Assembly: GCA_001939145.1 (NCBI GenBank) | Contig: LSRX01001349.1 | Span: forward strand, 65,141-129,140 | Source of the DNA: Symbiodinium microadriaticum | Taxonomy: Eukaryota; Sar; Dinophyceae; Suessiales; Symbiodiniaceae | Direction: 5' to 3' | DNA length: 64,000 bases | In this document: piece after piece, positions 52,215-63,730 of the stretch | How positions within the stretch are numbered: position 1 is the stretch's first letter | Layout of the letters: the number at the start of each line of letters is the position of its first letter | Made by a program: the position numbers and the translations under genes | The notes under the pieces: generated by a model | Told to the model about the DNA's origin: nothing | Seen by the model: only the letters and a program-made list of their open reading frames with translations | Databases searched by the model: none

Positions 52215-52881
52215 CAGTTGGTGTCAGGTACCAGATCGTTGTGGAGGACTGGATCTCAGAGCACATGCCCTTCGGCTCACAAAGCCTTACCCCGAAGATA
52301 TTATACAAAAGTCCTAAGCCCCACACCCTAAACCGTAAACCCTAAACCTATCCCCAAACCCCAAACCCATAAACCGTAAACCCTAAACCCCAAAACCTAA
52401 TCCCTGAACCCTAACCCCTTAATCCTAAACTTTAGCCTAAGCCCCAGACCCAGATACCAAGAGCTGAAGCTCCCTAGACCCGGAATTCCGTCAATCCAGA
52501 AGACCCTCGTTTATGTAAATAGGGTTTAGGGACTAGGGTTGAGGTTCATTCAATAGAGACACCGAACTAATCACGAATATTCCTCGTCATTCCACTCTAA
52601 CATACACCAAACCCTATTCTAAAGCAATATGGCTCCTATGCCTAGGCTTCGTCCTTCAGGGATTCTTGTATGCCGGCAGTTGTCCTTTACTTTGTAAAGC
52701 TTGTGGCACTTCTTTTTCTCTAGGCCCTAAACCCTCTAAACCCTCAACCCGAAACCCTATAAGCCCTAAACCCCAAACCCTAAACCCTACAAGCCCTAAG
52801 CCCTAAAAGAGCCCCGACCCCAATCCCCGACGCGACTTAAGTTGGGTCAGGGCTCAGCGACCCGACAGCCTACGACCACTC

Positions 52882-52986
52882 TACCGATAGTCTCCATTGT
52901 AGCTCCTTTTTTTGGGTCTAACCAAGTTTATATTAAGGACCCCAAAAGGGAACCCCAAAAAGGAACTACAATGGAGACTATAGGTA
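52882..52986 (+). mobile_element. Family B2 palindromic element
   Basis: TACCGATAGTCTCCATTG to CAATGGAGACTATAGGTA. The centre differs from other copies. Confidence 0.85.
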
Positions 52987-53081
52987 GACCTTGAACCCAG
53001 GCCGCCCAACGCGAAACTCTAAGCCCTCCTAAACCCTGAACCCTAAAGCTTCAACCCTGATCAGTAAGCTCTACCTGTAAC

Positions 53082-53161
53082 CGAAAAGACCTACCTTTTT
53101 AGGGTTCCTTATTATGGTTTCTATATATAGTTCCTTAAAAAGGTAGGTCTTTTCCTTTTCG
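53082..53161 (+). mobile_element. Family K short palindrome
   Basis: CGAAAAGACCTACCTTTTTA and AAAAAGGTAGGTCTTTTCC are inverted around an AT-rich loop. Single copy in this window. Confidence 0.7.
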
Positions 53162-53248
53162 ACTTCCGTTAAGGGCTCCTTCAGAGTTCCTTCGAGGGGC
53201 CCCTTTATCGGGAGACCTAACTTATGATTATGTCGGGGACAGGTAAGT

Positions 53249-53341
53249 TACCCAGAGGCTCCATAGTAGTACCTTTTTGGGGTTACCTTATAGGATCCTA
53301 AGTATAAACCACAAATAGGAACTACTATGGAGCCTATGGGT
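53249..53341 (+). mobile_element. Family B palindromic element
   Basis: TACCCAGAGGCTCCATAG to ATGGAGCCTATGGG with the usual TAGGATCCTAAGTATAAACC centre. Confidence 0.85.
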
Positions 53342-53345
53342 GGGG

Positions 53346-53990
53346 GCCGGAGTTTTTGCCAATATCATGCATCACAAACCCTATTCGTACTTTCAGGGGT
53401 TCACATTATTTTGTACAACTACACGGCATGTCCAAACAGCCAGTGTGACGGCCCTATACGAGAAGGTTTGCAAATTGTACTCGGTGCCCCTTCGGATGCG
53501 GGTCCTTCTGCCGTCAGAAATCACCTTGGCACGAAACCATGCTTTTGAGATCATCGTCGTTGTCACCGCCAGCCTAATCATGATCATGCTGACCACCATA
53601 CCCGTCATCGTCATCCTCACCCATACCCTTGTTGTAATTGTCAGCATCTTCATCAGCATGTTGCGGTGGTCACCGTCCTCGTCGTCCTCGACGTCACCGA
53701 GGCTGCTGCTGCTGCTGCTGCTGGTGGTGGCGGTGGTTGTTGTTGTGGTTGTCGTTGTCGTTGTCCTTATCGTTGTCGTCGTCCTCGTCGTTGTCGGCGT
53801 TGTTACTGGAGCCGTTGTCCTTGCCAATCACTAAGCTCGTTCTTACCGACTGTTTGTACTGCAGCACGCGCTGCTTCGGAGATTTGAGACCACTACGGCA
53901 GGGCTGAATTCCGATAGCTTTGAGGCTCCTTGCACCATGAAGCTCCTTCGCACACCATGAAAGCTTCATAAGTGCACCTACTATGTTGTA
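53346..53990. other. Unique stretch with GCT/GTT trinucleotide expansion
   Basis: The long open frames on both strands here (for example plus 53340-53834) are driven by a trinucleotide tract at about 53700-53812 that encodes Leu/Val runs in one direction and Asn/Asp/Thr or His/Gln in the other. No gene is claimed. Confidence 0.5.
53700..53812. repeat. GCT/GGT/GTT/GTC trinucleotide tract
   Basis: About 110 bp of imperfect 3-bp periodicity. Confidence 0.85.
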
Positions 53991-55085
53991 CCTGGTAGGA
54001 AGCCCTCCAAAAGCGAAGTCAGTCAGGAACTCCTGGTATCATGGCGTTCCATGTGATGAACACTGTTTGGGCATCAAGATTAACCTGCCGATGTTGGGCA
54101 GCAACTTGGCTAAACAAAATTAGAGGAAAAGCTGAGGAAACCGGGTAAGATACCCTACAGCAAAGCCTTAAGCCATAAACCCGAATGCCTGGTTCTTGCC
54201 TCAGTACGAGACACCTAAACCCGAAACCCTAAACCCGGAAAAGAGCCCGGCCACCCTCAAGACTGTGGAACAGCCGGAGTCGACAGTTTAGCTGGGCGTA
54301 CGGCTTTCTGCGCTCACGTTCTAGAAGTGGGGTTCTCCTCCCACAGCAGTTTCCAGCAGAAAAGGTGGGAAGGTTTTCCGTTGGTGGGCTACGCAAGAGA
54401 TCTTTAGACGTTCTGCGCCGTGCTCTGGTCTGAAGCTGGGTGAGAATCTCACATATTCACCCAAACAAGCTTTAAGATTCATCAGAGGAATATGAGAAAA
54501 AACAGCTATACTTTAAACCCTACACCCTGTAAAACCCTAAACTCCTATAAACCCCAAACTCCAAGCCCCTAAGCCCCTAAACCCTAAGCCCTAAATCCTA
54601 ATCCTTACAATGGCAGCCAGTATAAGGGTTTAATGAAACCGGCTTGATACCAAGGCCTTATTATTTGGGCTAGGGTTTTGTGGTGTACTATAGTCTAGTA
54701 GTAGCAAGGAGCCCTGAAAAGAGCAATATCTCTAATTCTTCCGGCTTCTATACTATCTCCGAGTCTCCTGTTTTTTCCGACATTCCCAGTCCCAGCCTTT
54801 CGGCGACCAGGGGTTTGGGGTTTAGGAAAGTTTAGGGTTTATAGGGTTTAGGGAATCCCAAATCTTCAAAAACTCAAAGTCCTCCACCCTGCAGCCCTGG
54901 TAAATCCAAGCCTCAAGCCGGGAATCTAGCGACAATGTCCTGCACCCGATCTTGGATGTGGTGGCCTGTCACATTGTGGATGTAGGTTTCACTTCGAACA
55001 TGGATGGAGGCCACGAATTCGAACACTTCCTAAATCCAGGTGTGCTTGTGGGTGATATGCTTCTTGCCTGCAATTTGGTTTCTAT

Positions 55086-55225
55086 TTTTTGCTTGAGGGT
55101 TGAGCGTTTTTGGTTTTTATTGTTTGCTTGAGGTTTAAGTTGAGCGTTTTTGGTTTTTATTGTTTGCTTGAGGTTTAAGTTGAGCGTTTTTGGTTTTTAT
55201 TTTGTGCTTGAGGGTTGAGCGTTGG
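55086..55225 (+). repeat. 40-bp minisatellite, about 3.5 units
   Basis: The phrase GCTTGAGG recurs at 55091, 55126, 55166 and 55206, with GAGCGTTTTTGGTTTTTATT between. The first unit is 35 bp, the others 40 bp. Confidence 0.85.
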
Positions 55226-55392
55226 CGGCTTATGGATGCCTTAAGCCCTAAACCCTTCGTGGCTGGGATGGTCGAAAGTCCGCCTCATTGCACTTAAAAA
55301 AAACCCCCTAAACCGTCGCTTGCCCGGCTGACCCCCTCGTTGTCTCAACCGACTATGGAAGCTGGGGGCTTGTCCTACAGGGCTTAGTAGCC

Positions 55393-55496
55393 TACCTATA
55401 GTCTCCATTGTAGTTCCGTTTTGGGGCTACCTTTTCGGATCCTCTATACAGAATTGGTTAAACCAAAAAAAGGGTCTACAATGGAGACTATAGGTA
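55393..55496 (+). mobile_element. Family B2 palindromic element
   Basis: TACCTATAGTCTCCATTG to CAATGGAGACTATAGGTA, bounded by TA on both sides. Confidence 0.85.
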
Positions 55497-55559
55497 GAGC
55501 CCACCCCACTAAAACCAAGCCAAGCCCCGAAGTTCAATTACCCCCCCCAACTTACACCT

Positions 55560-55725
55560 GCATCTTAGGGTTTAGGGTTTCCTTGGGTTTATTTGGGTTT
55601 AGGGTTTCTTTGGGTTTCTGTGGGTTTAGAGTTTGCTAAACCCTAAACCCAAAGAAACCCAAACCCAAAACCCTAAACCCCAAAGAAACCCAAAGAAACC
55701 CACAGAAACCCACAGAAACCCTAAA
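55560..55725. repeat. Long inverted repeat of GGGTTTCTTTGGG-type units
   Basis: The left arm (about 55566-55634) is built of GGGTTTCTTTGGGTTTCTG-like units. The right arm (about 55637-55725) carries the complementary AAACCCAAAGAAACCC units. A hairpin of about 65 bp per arm is possible. Confidence 0.75.
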
Positions 55726-56606
55726 TTAGGGGTGTCGTTGAATGCCGAACGAGGCTTGGGCTTCGTCCTTTAGAGCCTTCATTGTCGGGTCCAGGGTTTT
55801 TTTCTGGGGTTTAGGGGTTTAGTGGTTCAGGGTTTAGGGGTTTAGGGTTCAGGGGTTCAGGGGTTTATGGTTTCGGGTTTTAGGGGTTTAGAGGTTTAGG
55901 GGTTTAGGGGTTTAGGGTTTATAGGGTTTGGGGGTATAGGGTTTAGGGTTTAGCTTGCTGGTTGAGGCTTTTTGGGGATTCGGGTTGGCTTGGGCGTTTG
56001 AAGTCGAATGAACATCCTTGAGATGAAGCAACGATAATACTACAACTTGTAACGCAAACGGCTTGAGGGTTCAGGGTTTAGGGTCAGGGGGCTCCTACAG
56101 TGCCTTGAGATCCCACAACTTGTAACGGTTGCACCAGAGGATTCTTAAAGTGGTCCGGTAGACGAGGGTTTAGGCTCTAGTAGGGTAAGGTAAGGCTCAC
56201 TTCTTATCTGATGGTTGAAGCTTTGAGGGGTACCCCCAACCCCCTAGAAACCCTCTTGGCATCCCGAAGCAGTAAGAAAGCCCCAAGCCCTAAGCCCCGA
56301 CCTAAAAAACGCAAAGCCCAAAACGTTAGACTTTCAATCTTGGCCAGCCAAAATTGCTACAACCCTTCCCAAACCCTCAACCCGAGTCCCTCGTTCCTTC
56401 TGCTTGAACCCTTAACTCACGATTCGAACTAATACAGAGGGTGGGATAATTCTCAAATAGTAATAGTATCCTTTAGGGCCTCTGTATTTTATATTGAGAC
56501 AGCGAGCCCCAGAAAGTTGGAACATGGAGTTGGGATGGTTGGTTCTGGAATCCATAGTACTTTGCCTTAAGGCCAGGAGGATTCTAACTTTAAGGCCTCT
56601 ACTACG

Positions 56607-56721
56607 CTTGATGATCTAAATCCTGCATTACTTTGAGGACCCTAAACTATGGGAATTATGGTGTATATTCCTTATTATGGGTAATCCAGGATATATATAT
56701 ATATATATATAGATCGTCAGC
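56607..56721 (-). mobile_element. Family A element, inverted, with AT expansion
   Basis: The interior GGACCCTAAACTATGGGAAT is the reverse of the usual strand. The right arm has expanded into an AT dinucleotide run (56693-56711) before CGTCAGC. Confidence 0.75.
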
Positions 56722-56722
56722 C

Positions 56723-56810
56723 GTAAGGATCCAACCTTTCGAGTTCTACGTTTCATTACGGTGAGTACTTTTTCGGAGCCTTGTTAAGTAGAATAGGGTT
56801 CTGGGGCCCA
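56723..56810 (-). repeat. Inverted composite copy of the 39.4-39.5 kb repeat
   Basis: Reads TAAGGATCCAACCTTTCGAG then TTTCATTACGGTGAGTACT and TTAAGTAGAATAGGGTTCTGG. It matches the reverse complement of parts of 39353-39425 and 39540-39572, and directly adjoins an inverted family A element. Confidence 0.7.
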
Positions 56811-57009
56811 TTTATATCATCAGCCATAGAGTATCACATATGCCAAAATCCTAAACCCTAAAAACCCCAAAAAAACCCAACATCCTAAAAACCCTCAAAG
56901 CCCTAAACCCCTAAGCCCCTAAAACCTAAACCCTTACTAAACCCTAAACACCTCAAAGCCATCCCCGGAGCTTGAGCCCCAGAAAGCAACTTCCAAACCG
57001 CCACATCGC

Positions 57010-57190
57010 TTTGGGGTTTTAGGGGTTTTGGGGTTTAGGGTTTGGGGTTTTAGGGGTTTTAGGGGTTTAGGGGGTTTTGGGGTTTTAGGGTTTTATGGTT
57101 TAGGGGGGTTTGGGGGTTTAGGGGTTTAGGGGCTTTGGGGGTTAGGGGTTTAGGGTTGTAGGGGTTTTGGGGGTTTAGGGTTTAGGATGA
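57010..57190 (+). repeat. TTTTGGGG/TTTTAGGGG-rich G-strand array
   Basis: About 180 bp of very G/T-rich units, dominated by 8-9-bp TTTTGGGG and TTTTAGGGG forms, with strong G-quadruplex potential. Confidence 0.8.
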
Positions 57191-57589
57191 ACTGCAGAGC
57201 TCTGAGGGCCGTCTCCAGCATGAACGAGCGCGAACATGAGGACAGCCCTAAACCCCGAACCCTGAGCCCTAAACGCCAAACTCTAGACCCCAAATAAGGG
57301 TTTAGGGTTTAGGGACCCCTAGGGACCCCAAATAAGGGTTTAGGGTTTAGGGACCCCAAATACTAAGCCCTAAACCCTGAATACCAAAAACTAAAACTTC
57401 AGTCCCCTTGAGTGCACTCAGAGAGTTCAGCCAACCCCTCAACAACAAACCCAGCCCTAAGCAATGAACCCGCAACCCCTAAACCCCTGTGTGGGTGATG
57501 TCTGCAGTTTAGGGAGTTAGGGTTTGGGGTTGAGGGTTCAGGGCCGAGGACTTCGCGTCTGGGAGTTTGGGTTGAAGGCTTTGGGGCTT

Positions 57590-57715
57590 TAGGGTTGAGG
57601 GTTTGGGGTTTGGGGGTTTAGGGTTTGGGGTTTGGGGCTTAGGGTTTGTGGGTTTGGGGTGTGGGGGGTTTGGGGGTTTTGGGTTGAGGGTTTGGGGTTT
57701 AGGGTTACATCCGAT
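57590..57715 (+). repeat. TTTGGGG/TTTAGGG array
   Basis: G-strand array with mostly TTTGGGG units. It is followed by C-strand units from 57726, with a CCCTAAACCCTAAGCTT unit repeated at 57757-57815. Confidence 0.75.
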
Positions 57716-58334
57716 GCTAGACTGGCTAAACCCTAAACCCCCAAACCCTCTACCCTAAACCCTAAACCCTAAGCTTCCCTAAACCCTAAGCTTCCCTAAA
57801 CCCTAAGCTTCCCCAAACCCTAAACCCCCACCCTGCTCATAACCCTACAGCTGTAAACCTTGGCACGCCCAAAGCTCTGAACCCCACCCTCTGCAACCCG
57901 AAGCCCAACATCAACCTTCCCCTGATTCCCCTTAAACCCCGATCCCCTAAACCTTCAGCCCTAGGATTAGGGTTCAGGGTTATGGTTTGGGGGACTGGGT
58001 TTAGGGTTTAAGTCTTTAAGTCCTAAGCCTCTACATAAACCTGACCCCCCCCCTCGGGTCTTCCAAACCAGGAAGAGCTTCACCTCGAGATGGCTCGGGG
58101 CCTCAGGGCTTCGGGGTTTTCTGAGGGTTGTTTTCAGACTTCCTAGCGGGTTTAGGGCTTTAGGGCTTTAGGGCTTTAGGGCTTGGGGTTTGGGGTTACG
58201 GGTTCAGGGTTTAGGGTTTAGGGGCTTGAGGGTTCAGGACTTAAGGCTTTAGGGTTTGGGGTTTAGGGAGCTGTGCTGCGTTTCCTTGTTTTCTGATATT
58301 TGTTTGCTTACTGGCTTTGAGTCTTTCTGTAGGC

Positions 58335-58386
58335 TTTCTTTAGGGTTTAGGGTTTAGGGTTTAGGGTTTAGGGTTTAGGGTTTAGG
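58335..58386 (+). repeat. Clean TTTAGGG array
   Basis: About seven uninterrupted TTTAGGG units. Confidence 0.9.
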
Positions 58387-58674
58387 TTTCGGTTTTGCTC
58401 AGTTTCTTCAAGGACGTGCTTTAGTTTGTAGACTCGAGGTCTTGGTGGGTTAGGGTTTACTGTGCAGGGTTCCAGGTCATAGAGTTCAGGGTTCAGGGTA
58501 AAGACTAAACCCTAAACCCTAGGCCCTAAACCTTAAACCCTAAATTGAAACAGGTTTCGGGGGCTGCTACCTCAGTTGTTCCCGAAGCCTTGCCTTTTCC
58601 ACACTCATGCCTCGAATCTCGGACCCGAGATCTAGAACCGGATCGACGACAAGAAGACCCACCTCTGACAGACC

Positions 58675-58773
58675 ATATGGGTACTTCTCTAAATTAGGGT
58701 CCCTTTTAGGTCCCAAATATGGCTTATAACAAGGACCCTACAAGGGACCCTAATTTAGAAAACTTCCCATATA
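58675..58773 (+). mobile_element. Family C palindromic element
   Basis: TATGGGTACTTCTCTAAATT to CCTAATTTAGAAAACTTCCC then ATATA; TA lies at both ends. Confidence 0.85.
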
Positions 58774-59169
58774 GAACCGAAGTGCGAGCCGCTTAGTCCT
58801 AAACACTCCAGCCCTACCTAAACCCTAAGCCTTAAACCCGCCGGCCACTCCTCTCACTTCTCTCTGCTGAGCTGCAGAGCCTGCGAGCACACACCTGAGA
58901 GGTCGCCAAGCTATCGTCGCCGAGCTAGACACTCAAACCCTAAACCCCAAACCATATATGCTTTATATCTCTGAACACCGTCTTCGGTCGGCAACTAGAC
59001 AAGGAATCCGGGCCCCCCCCAGCCCTTCACGACTTGAAACGGCCTCCAACTGGACAGGGATTCGGGCCCCGCAATCCTTCACGACTTGAAGCGGCCTCCA
59101 ATTCGACCAGGATTGGGGCCCAATGTGCGATTTCAGGCAACGCTCCTTGCCGAGCCCATCGCTTCATCA

Positions 59170-59281
59170 TACCCAGAGAACCCAATACCCCTTAAATGAG
59201 GAATATACCTTACATGATAGGGCCTTAACATGTTGATTCAAGGTATATTCCTTATTTAAGGGGTATTGGCTTCTCTGGGTA
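59170..59281 (+). mobile_element. Family D palindromic element
   Basis: TACCCAGAGAACCCAATACC to GGTATTGGCTTCTCTGGGTA, with the AAGGTATATTCC interior. Confidence 0.85.
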
Positions 59282-60206
59282 CGATTCCAAGCCGACCAGG
59301 AGCCCGCTCAAAGATCGACAAATCAATGACAGGGTTTTCGCTCGGACAAGTATGACCTCCAAGCCGTCCAACGCTTGAACATGTCTCCAAGTGCACACCG
59401 CAACCTTAAACCCGAAACCCCACACGCTAAATTCTCGATTCCAAACCCTACAAGCATGTATTTTTTTGTGATGGTCGTAGCCACCCTAGGGAGCTTTTCG
59501 GACCCCGCATAAAATCCTAGACAAGCGGCATAAGCACAAGACTGAAAGCCTTTATAAAGCCGTTTCAGAACACGTTTCTGGAACCCAACCCCGAAAACTC
59601 TACCAGATGATAAACCTAAATCCCGAAACCTTAAACCCTTTAAAATTTGCTCCGGGAGGCTGTGGAGCTCCGCAATTTCCTGAAAGCGACGGGCAACGCC
59701 CGTGAGAGTGGACCCTAAGGGTCCAAGTGCCCCAAAAATCGGGGTTTAGGGTTTGGGGTTCAGGGGTTGAGGGTTTAGGGTGTAGGGGTGTAGGGTTTAG
59801 GGAGTTTAGGGGTTTATAGGGTCCAAGCAGAGTCTTGGGGTACCAGAAGCCTTGTATTTGGGTACTGGCATCTCTATATGGTGATGAGGGTGAGGAAGAC
59901 GGTGCTATAGGGCTGTAGGGTTCCCCCCTAAATGTTAAACCCCGCAAACCCAAAAGTTTACATCTGAACCCTAAAGAAGGTTTAGGGTGTAGGGAGAGAT
60001 CCACAGAACACCCAAAGACATTTTGAGAAAAATGCAACCCATAGGTCCTTCGCAAACAATCACTACAAATCCCGACCAAAGCCTCGGGGCGCCAGGACCG
60101 CCCCCTAACTTTGTACCGATGTGATACCTCATAAAAATAGGTGTTAGGGTTAATGGCGTTTATGCATGGTCTGGGCTGTATAGGGTTATGGAAGCTTAAA
60201 GAATTA

Positions 60207-60295
60207 CCGTACCTATATTATTCCTTAGGGTTCCTTCGTACAATGATACTATAATGGGCCCCAACACCCTAGTCTAATCATTAAAGCCCTTACAT
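60207..60295 (+). mobile_element. Family G element
   Basis: CCGTACCTATATTATTCC to CTAATCATTAAAGCCCTTA, with GGGCCCCAACACCCTAG inside. Confidence 0.65.
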
Positions 60296-61123
60296 GAAGG
60301 GCTTAGGCCCGCAAGCCTTGTACGACCTCCTGGAGTCCTACCACTTGCAAAATCCTAAACCATCCTAAACCCGAAACCTTAAAACCTTAAACCCTGAGTC
60401 TTAAACCCTAAGCGCTAAACCCCAAGCCTTAAACCCCAACACCTAGCGCTCATGCAGCCCCACCAAAGCGAGGCAAACCCTAGAACCCCGAGCCTGCCAC
60501 GTGCTCTTTCATCTGGCGCTGCTTGTTTGGAGGGCCCTAAACCGCACACCCAAAACCCCTCCTGGAGCATGAGTACATTTCGGGAATTCTTCTTGGTTGA
60601 AAAAGTATGGCTTTCATGAGGGTGCCTCTGCAATCCGCATAATTAGGGTGTTGGGTATAGTGTAGCTTCGCATTATTTTCGTTGGCAGCATCGCTTAAGG
60701 GTGTTGGGCCTAGAGTTTAGCGTCTCTATGAGAGCGTAAGAGGGTTTAGGGCAGAGTATTCTGGTTTGACCCACAGCATTGAAGGTTGATTGCTAAGTTT
60801 GCATGTGGAAACCCTCAACCCTGGGTTTGCAGTTGGTTAGACATGGTATGATGAGTACCTTCGGGGGTTCTGTAAGTGACGGCTCTGAGGGTGCCAAAAC
60901 CCTAAGCCTTAAACCAAACTTTTATAAAGGATCCTATACGGACTACCATGAGGGCTTTACTTTTTTGCTGTAATTAGGGTTTCGCTAGGGGCTTTAAGTG
61001 GTTCCCTAAACCCTAAACCCTAAACCGCGGGTGTACGGGTTGAGGGCCCGCCAGCACGTGCTCTGATCGACAGGTTCGATCGATTGAGGGGTTTCTGTCA
61101 AGTTTTAAGCAGCCCTTCTGCCC

Positions 61124-61266
61124 AGCCCAAGAGATCCTAGTGGAATTCGGCACCAGAGGACCATCCGTTATCATGGTCCGGGTGGCCTAATTCCACAAAG
61201 ACACAAAAAAATAAGTCCCTAGGGCCTATAAGCCCTAAAAACCGGTACGTGGACCCTCTTGGGCCC
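61124..61266 (+). mobile_element. Family F palindromic element, diverged
   Basis: GCCCAAGAGATCC and GGACCCTCTTGGGC arms, with TAGTGGAATTCGGCACC / GGCCTAATTCCAC inner match to family F. Confidence 0.6.
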
Positions 61267-62027
61267 TGGGAGCACCAACCGCCACAGAATAAAAATGCTT
61301 GTTCTGTTCTGTGCTGCTTTGTGAGGGGCCCTACCTCGACTGTTCATGAGATCAGGCTCTGGTTCCGGGGTTTAAGGGTTTAAGGGTTTAGGGTTTTAAG
61401 GGTTTTAGGGGTTTAGGGTTTAGGGTTTAGGGTTTAGGGTTTAGGGATGATATCAGGCTCTGGTTCCGGGGTTTAAGGGTTTCAGGGCTGCGGGGTAGGG
61501 TTTAGGTTTTAGGGTGGATGGTATCCATGACGTCAGAACGGTACTGATGAAGAAGGCCTGACGTTGTGTCCTTCCTGTGGGCTCCCTGAAGCTTGAAGGC
61601 TGAAATCCAGACCCTAAACCTTATACCCCTAAACCGAAACCCACTAGTGCTAAACCCTAAACTTTTAAACCCTAAGCCTTCGTATTAAGTTCTAAACCCC
61701 AATCCCTGATGCCCGTGCAGCTCTACTCCCTCCTGCTTCCTGAAGCCGAACGTCAGAGTTTGTAAAGAGTTTAGGGTTCAGAGTTGAGGGGTTTAGGGTT
61801 TAGGGCCCAAAACCCTAAACCCTAAACCCCGAAACCCCGAAACAACCAACCCTAAAAGCCCTAATCTAAACCCGAAACCCAAAGCCCTAAACCCTCAACC
61901 CTTCCAGAGTGTAGGTCTAGGTTTGGGGTTTGCAGTCCGGCGATTGGGGTCTGGGGGTGGGCGTCTCAATCCAAACCAGAAACCGGTTGAGGTTTAGGGT
62001 TCAGGGTTTAGGCTTTAGGGTGTAGGG

Positions 62028-62123
62028 TTCCTTGTTGGATACAATTATTTTGAAATAATCAAACCCTAATAAGGATTAAATATGATAATTTCTAATTTTA
62101 ATATGGCCTCAACAGGGAACCAG
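62028..62123 (+). mobile_element. Family H element
   Basis: TTCCTTGTTGGATACAATT to TTTAATATGGCCTCAACAGG then GAACCAG, parallel to the copy at 33357-33468. Confidence 0.75.
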
Positions 62124-62133
62124 ATAAGAAATA

Positions 62134-62245
62134 AAGGAACCTGGTTAAGAAAAGCTTCGGGTCTTTGTTATAGGGTTCTGTATACGAAGCCACAAGAATA
62201 TATTGGGGTTATAGGTCCAGGGTATGTTATAATCAGATTCCTACA
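62134..62245 (+). mobile_element. Family J palindromic element next to family H
   Basis: AAGGAACCTGGTTAAGAAAAG and ATAATCAGATTCCTACA are inverted. The right arm matches 30586-30607 and 49905-49931. Confidence 0.7.
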
Positions 62246-62389
62246 TTACGATCTTCTTCTCTACTTCGAAGGCTTTCCAGCCTTGATTGTTGCAGGCTGG
62301 CAACGCAGAAGCCAAACGATGTGGCGGCTGTGGATGCTGCGCTGCGTAACGTTGAGTTTTCGGCGGGCGTGCCAGTCCCCTGGGCCGGT

Positions 62390-62487
62390 TTAGGGTTTAG
62401 GGTTTAAGGGTTTAAGGGTTTAAGAGTTTAAGAGTTTAAGAGTTTAAGGGTTTAGGGTTTAGGGTTTAGGGTTTAGGGTTTAGGGAG
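62390..62487 (+). repeat. TTTAGGG/TTTAAGGG/TTTAAGAG array
   Basis: G-strand array with a central run of TTTAAGAG units flanked by TTTAAGGG and then TTTAGGG units, symmetric variant spread. Confidence 0.85.
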
Positions 62488-63544
62488 ACTCCAAGCCCGA
62501 AGGTTGTAGGGGGCATCAGACGTAAAGAATATCTCGACCACCCGGAGCCCAAGAGTTACCCAAAAACCCAAGTTTTTGTCTTAAACCATATGAAGGATCC
62601 CTAAACCCTAAACCCTAAACCCTAACCCTAAACCCTATAAACCCTAAACCCCTCCTTCAGGAGCCTGCTGGAAGCAGGGCTTTGAGGTTTCAAGGTTTCG
62701 AGGTTTAGAGGTTTGTGTTTTACCTTGGTGTTTGGCTTTAGGGTTTAGGGTTTAGGGTAACATATCTCACCCCGACAAACGCTGCGGTAAATACACTACA
62801 TTACAGTGCCCAGGTAACCATATACGAGCTTTGGGGTGCAGGGCGGGGGGCTTAGGGTCTAGGCTTGAGAAACCTTCTTCCTCTAAACCCTAAACCCGAA
62901 CCCCTAAACCCTAAACCCTGAACCCTAAACCCTAAACCCTACACCCTCGACTTCGGATTCGCCGTCGGCGTCGCCTTCGTCTGCGGCTGGCCCGATAACG
63001 CAGCCCTGTAAAACCCGATGGCACCCCCAAAAACCTTAGAAAGTCTCGTGATGCCGAGTTAAAACACACATAAACCCGTGCAGAGCCATCCTTATCACAC
63101 CACTGTACAGCCTGAAGCCTTCTAAACACCTTGAGGGCTTTTGGTTTGGGTTTAGGGTTTAGGGTTTAGGGTTTAGGGTTTAGGCAACCCTAAACCCTAA
63201 ACTCCTAAAGCTTCAGATTTCTGAGGCATGCTTGAGCTACCGGCAGCTTTTCGACTATTCCGTCGACGTGGCAAGGGGCTTGCAGGTGGGCCCTTCTAGG
63301 GTTCCGGTGGGGGTTTGGGGTATAGGGTTTAGGGTTCAGGGTTCAGGATGTAGGGCCTAAGCCTTAAAGACCCTAAACCCCTTGAAAAAGGTTCCAGCTG
63401 GAATGAACGCTCGAAGTCTAAATGCTTGGTTTAGGTTTTCTGTCAGTACCCTGGCCCTCAACCCTTGGAAGTCTTGCATGGTGGTGCAGGCTTTTGTCCA
63501 TCAGCTGTAAGACTCAGGGGCTTCAGTTGGGCGTTGCGACCCAA

Positions 63545-63730
63545 GATTCTAACCCTAAGCCCTAAACCCTAAACCCTGAAACCCTAAACCATGAAACCCT
63601 AAACCCTGAACCCTAAACCCTGAAACCCTAAACCCTAAACCCTGAACCCTAAACCCTGAAACCCTAAAACTAAACCCTAAACCCTAAACCCTGAACCCTA
63701 AACCCTGAACCCTAAACCCTAAACCCTTAA
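63545..63730 (-). repeat. CCCTAAA/CCCTGAA(A) higher-order array
   Basis: C-strand array in which CCCTGAA or CCCTGAAA alternates with one or two CCCTAAA units, giving repeating 14-15 bp and 22-bp blocks. Confidence 0.85.

Larger units (their letters stand above)
46331..53345. repeat. Telomere-motif mosaic
   Basis: Many short tracts of both orientations, palindromic elements, and dense arrays at 50895-51125 and 51219-51328. A region 49985-50215 is unique with no frame or repeat recognised. No supported gene. Confidence 0.8.

Noticed and set aside
53340-53990. Frames with Val/Leu runs resembling membrane proteins
   Set aside because: The runs come from a GCT/GTT trinucleotide tract and appear in all frames.
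61143-61156. GAATTCGGCACCAG, resembling a cDNA-library EcoRI adapter
   Set aside because: It differs from the usual adapter and aligns with the inner arm of a family F palindrome, so it is genomic.
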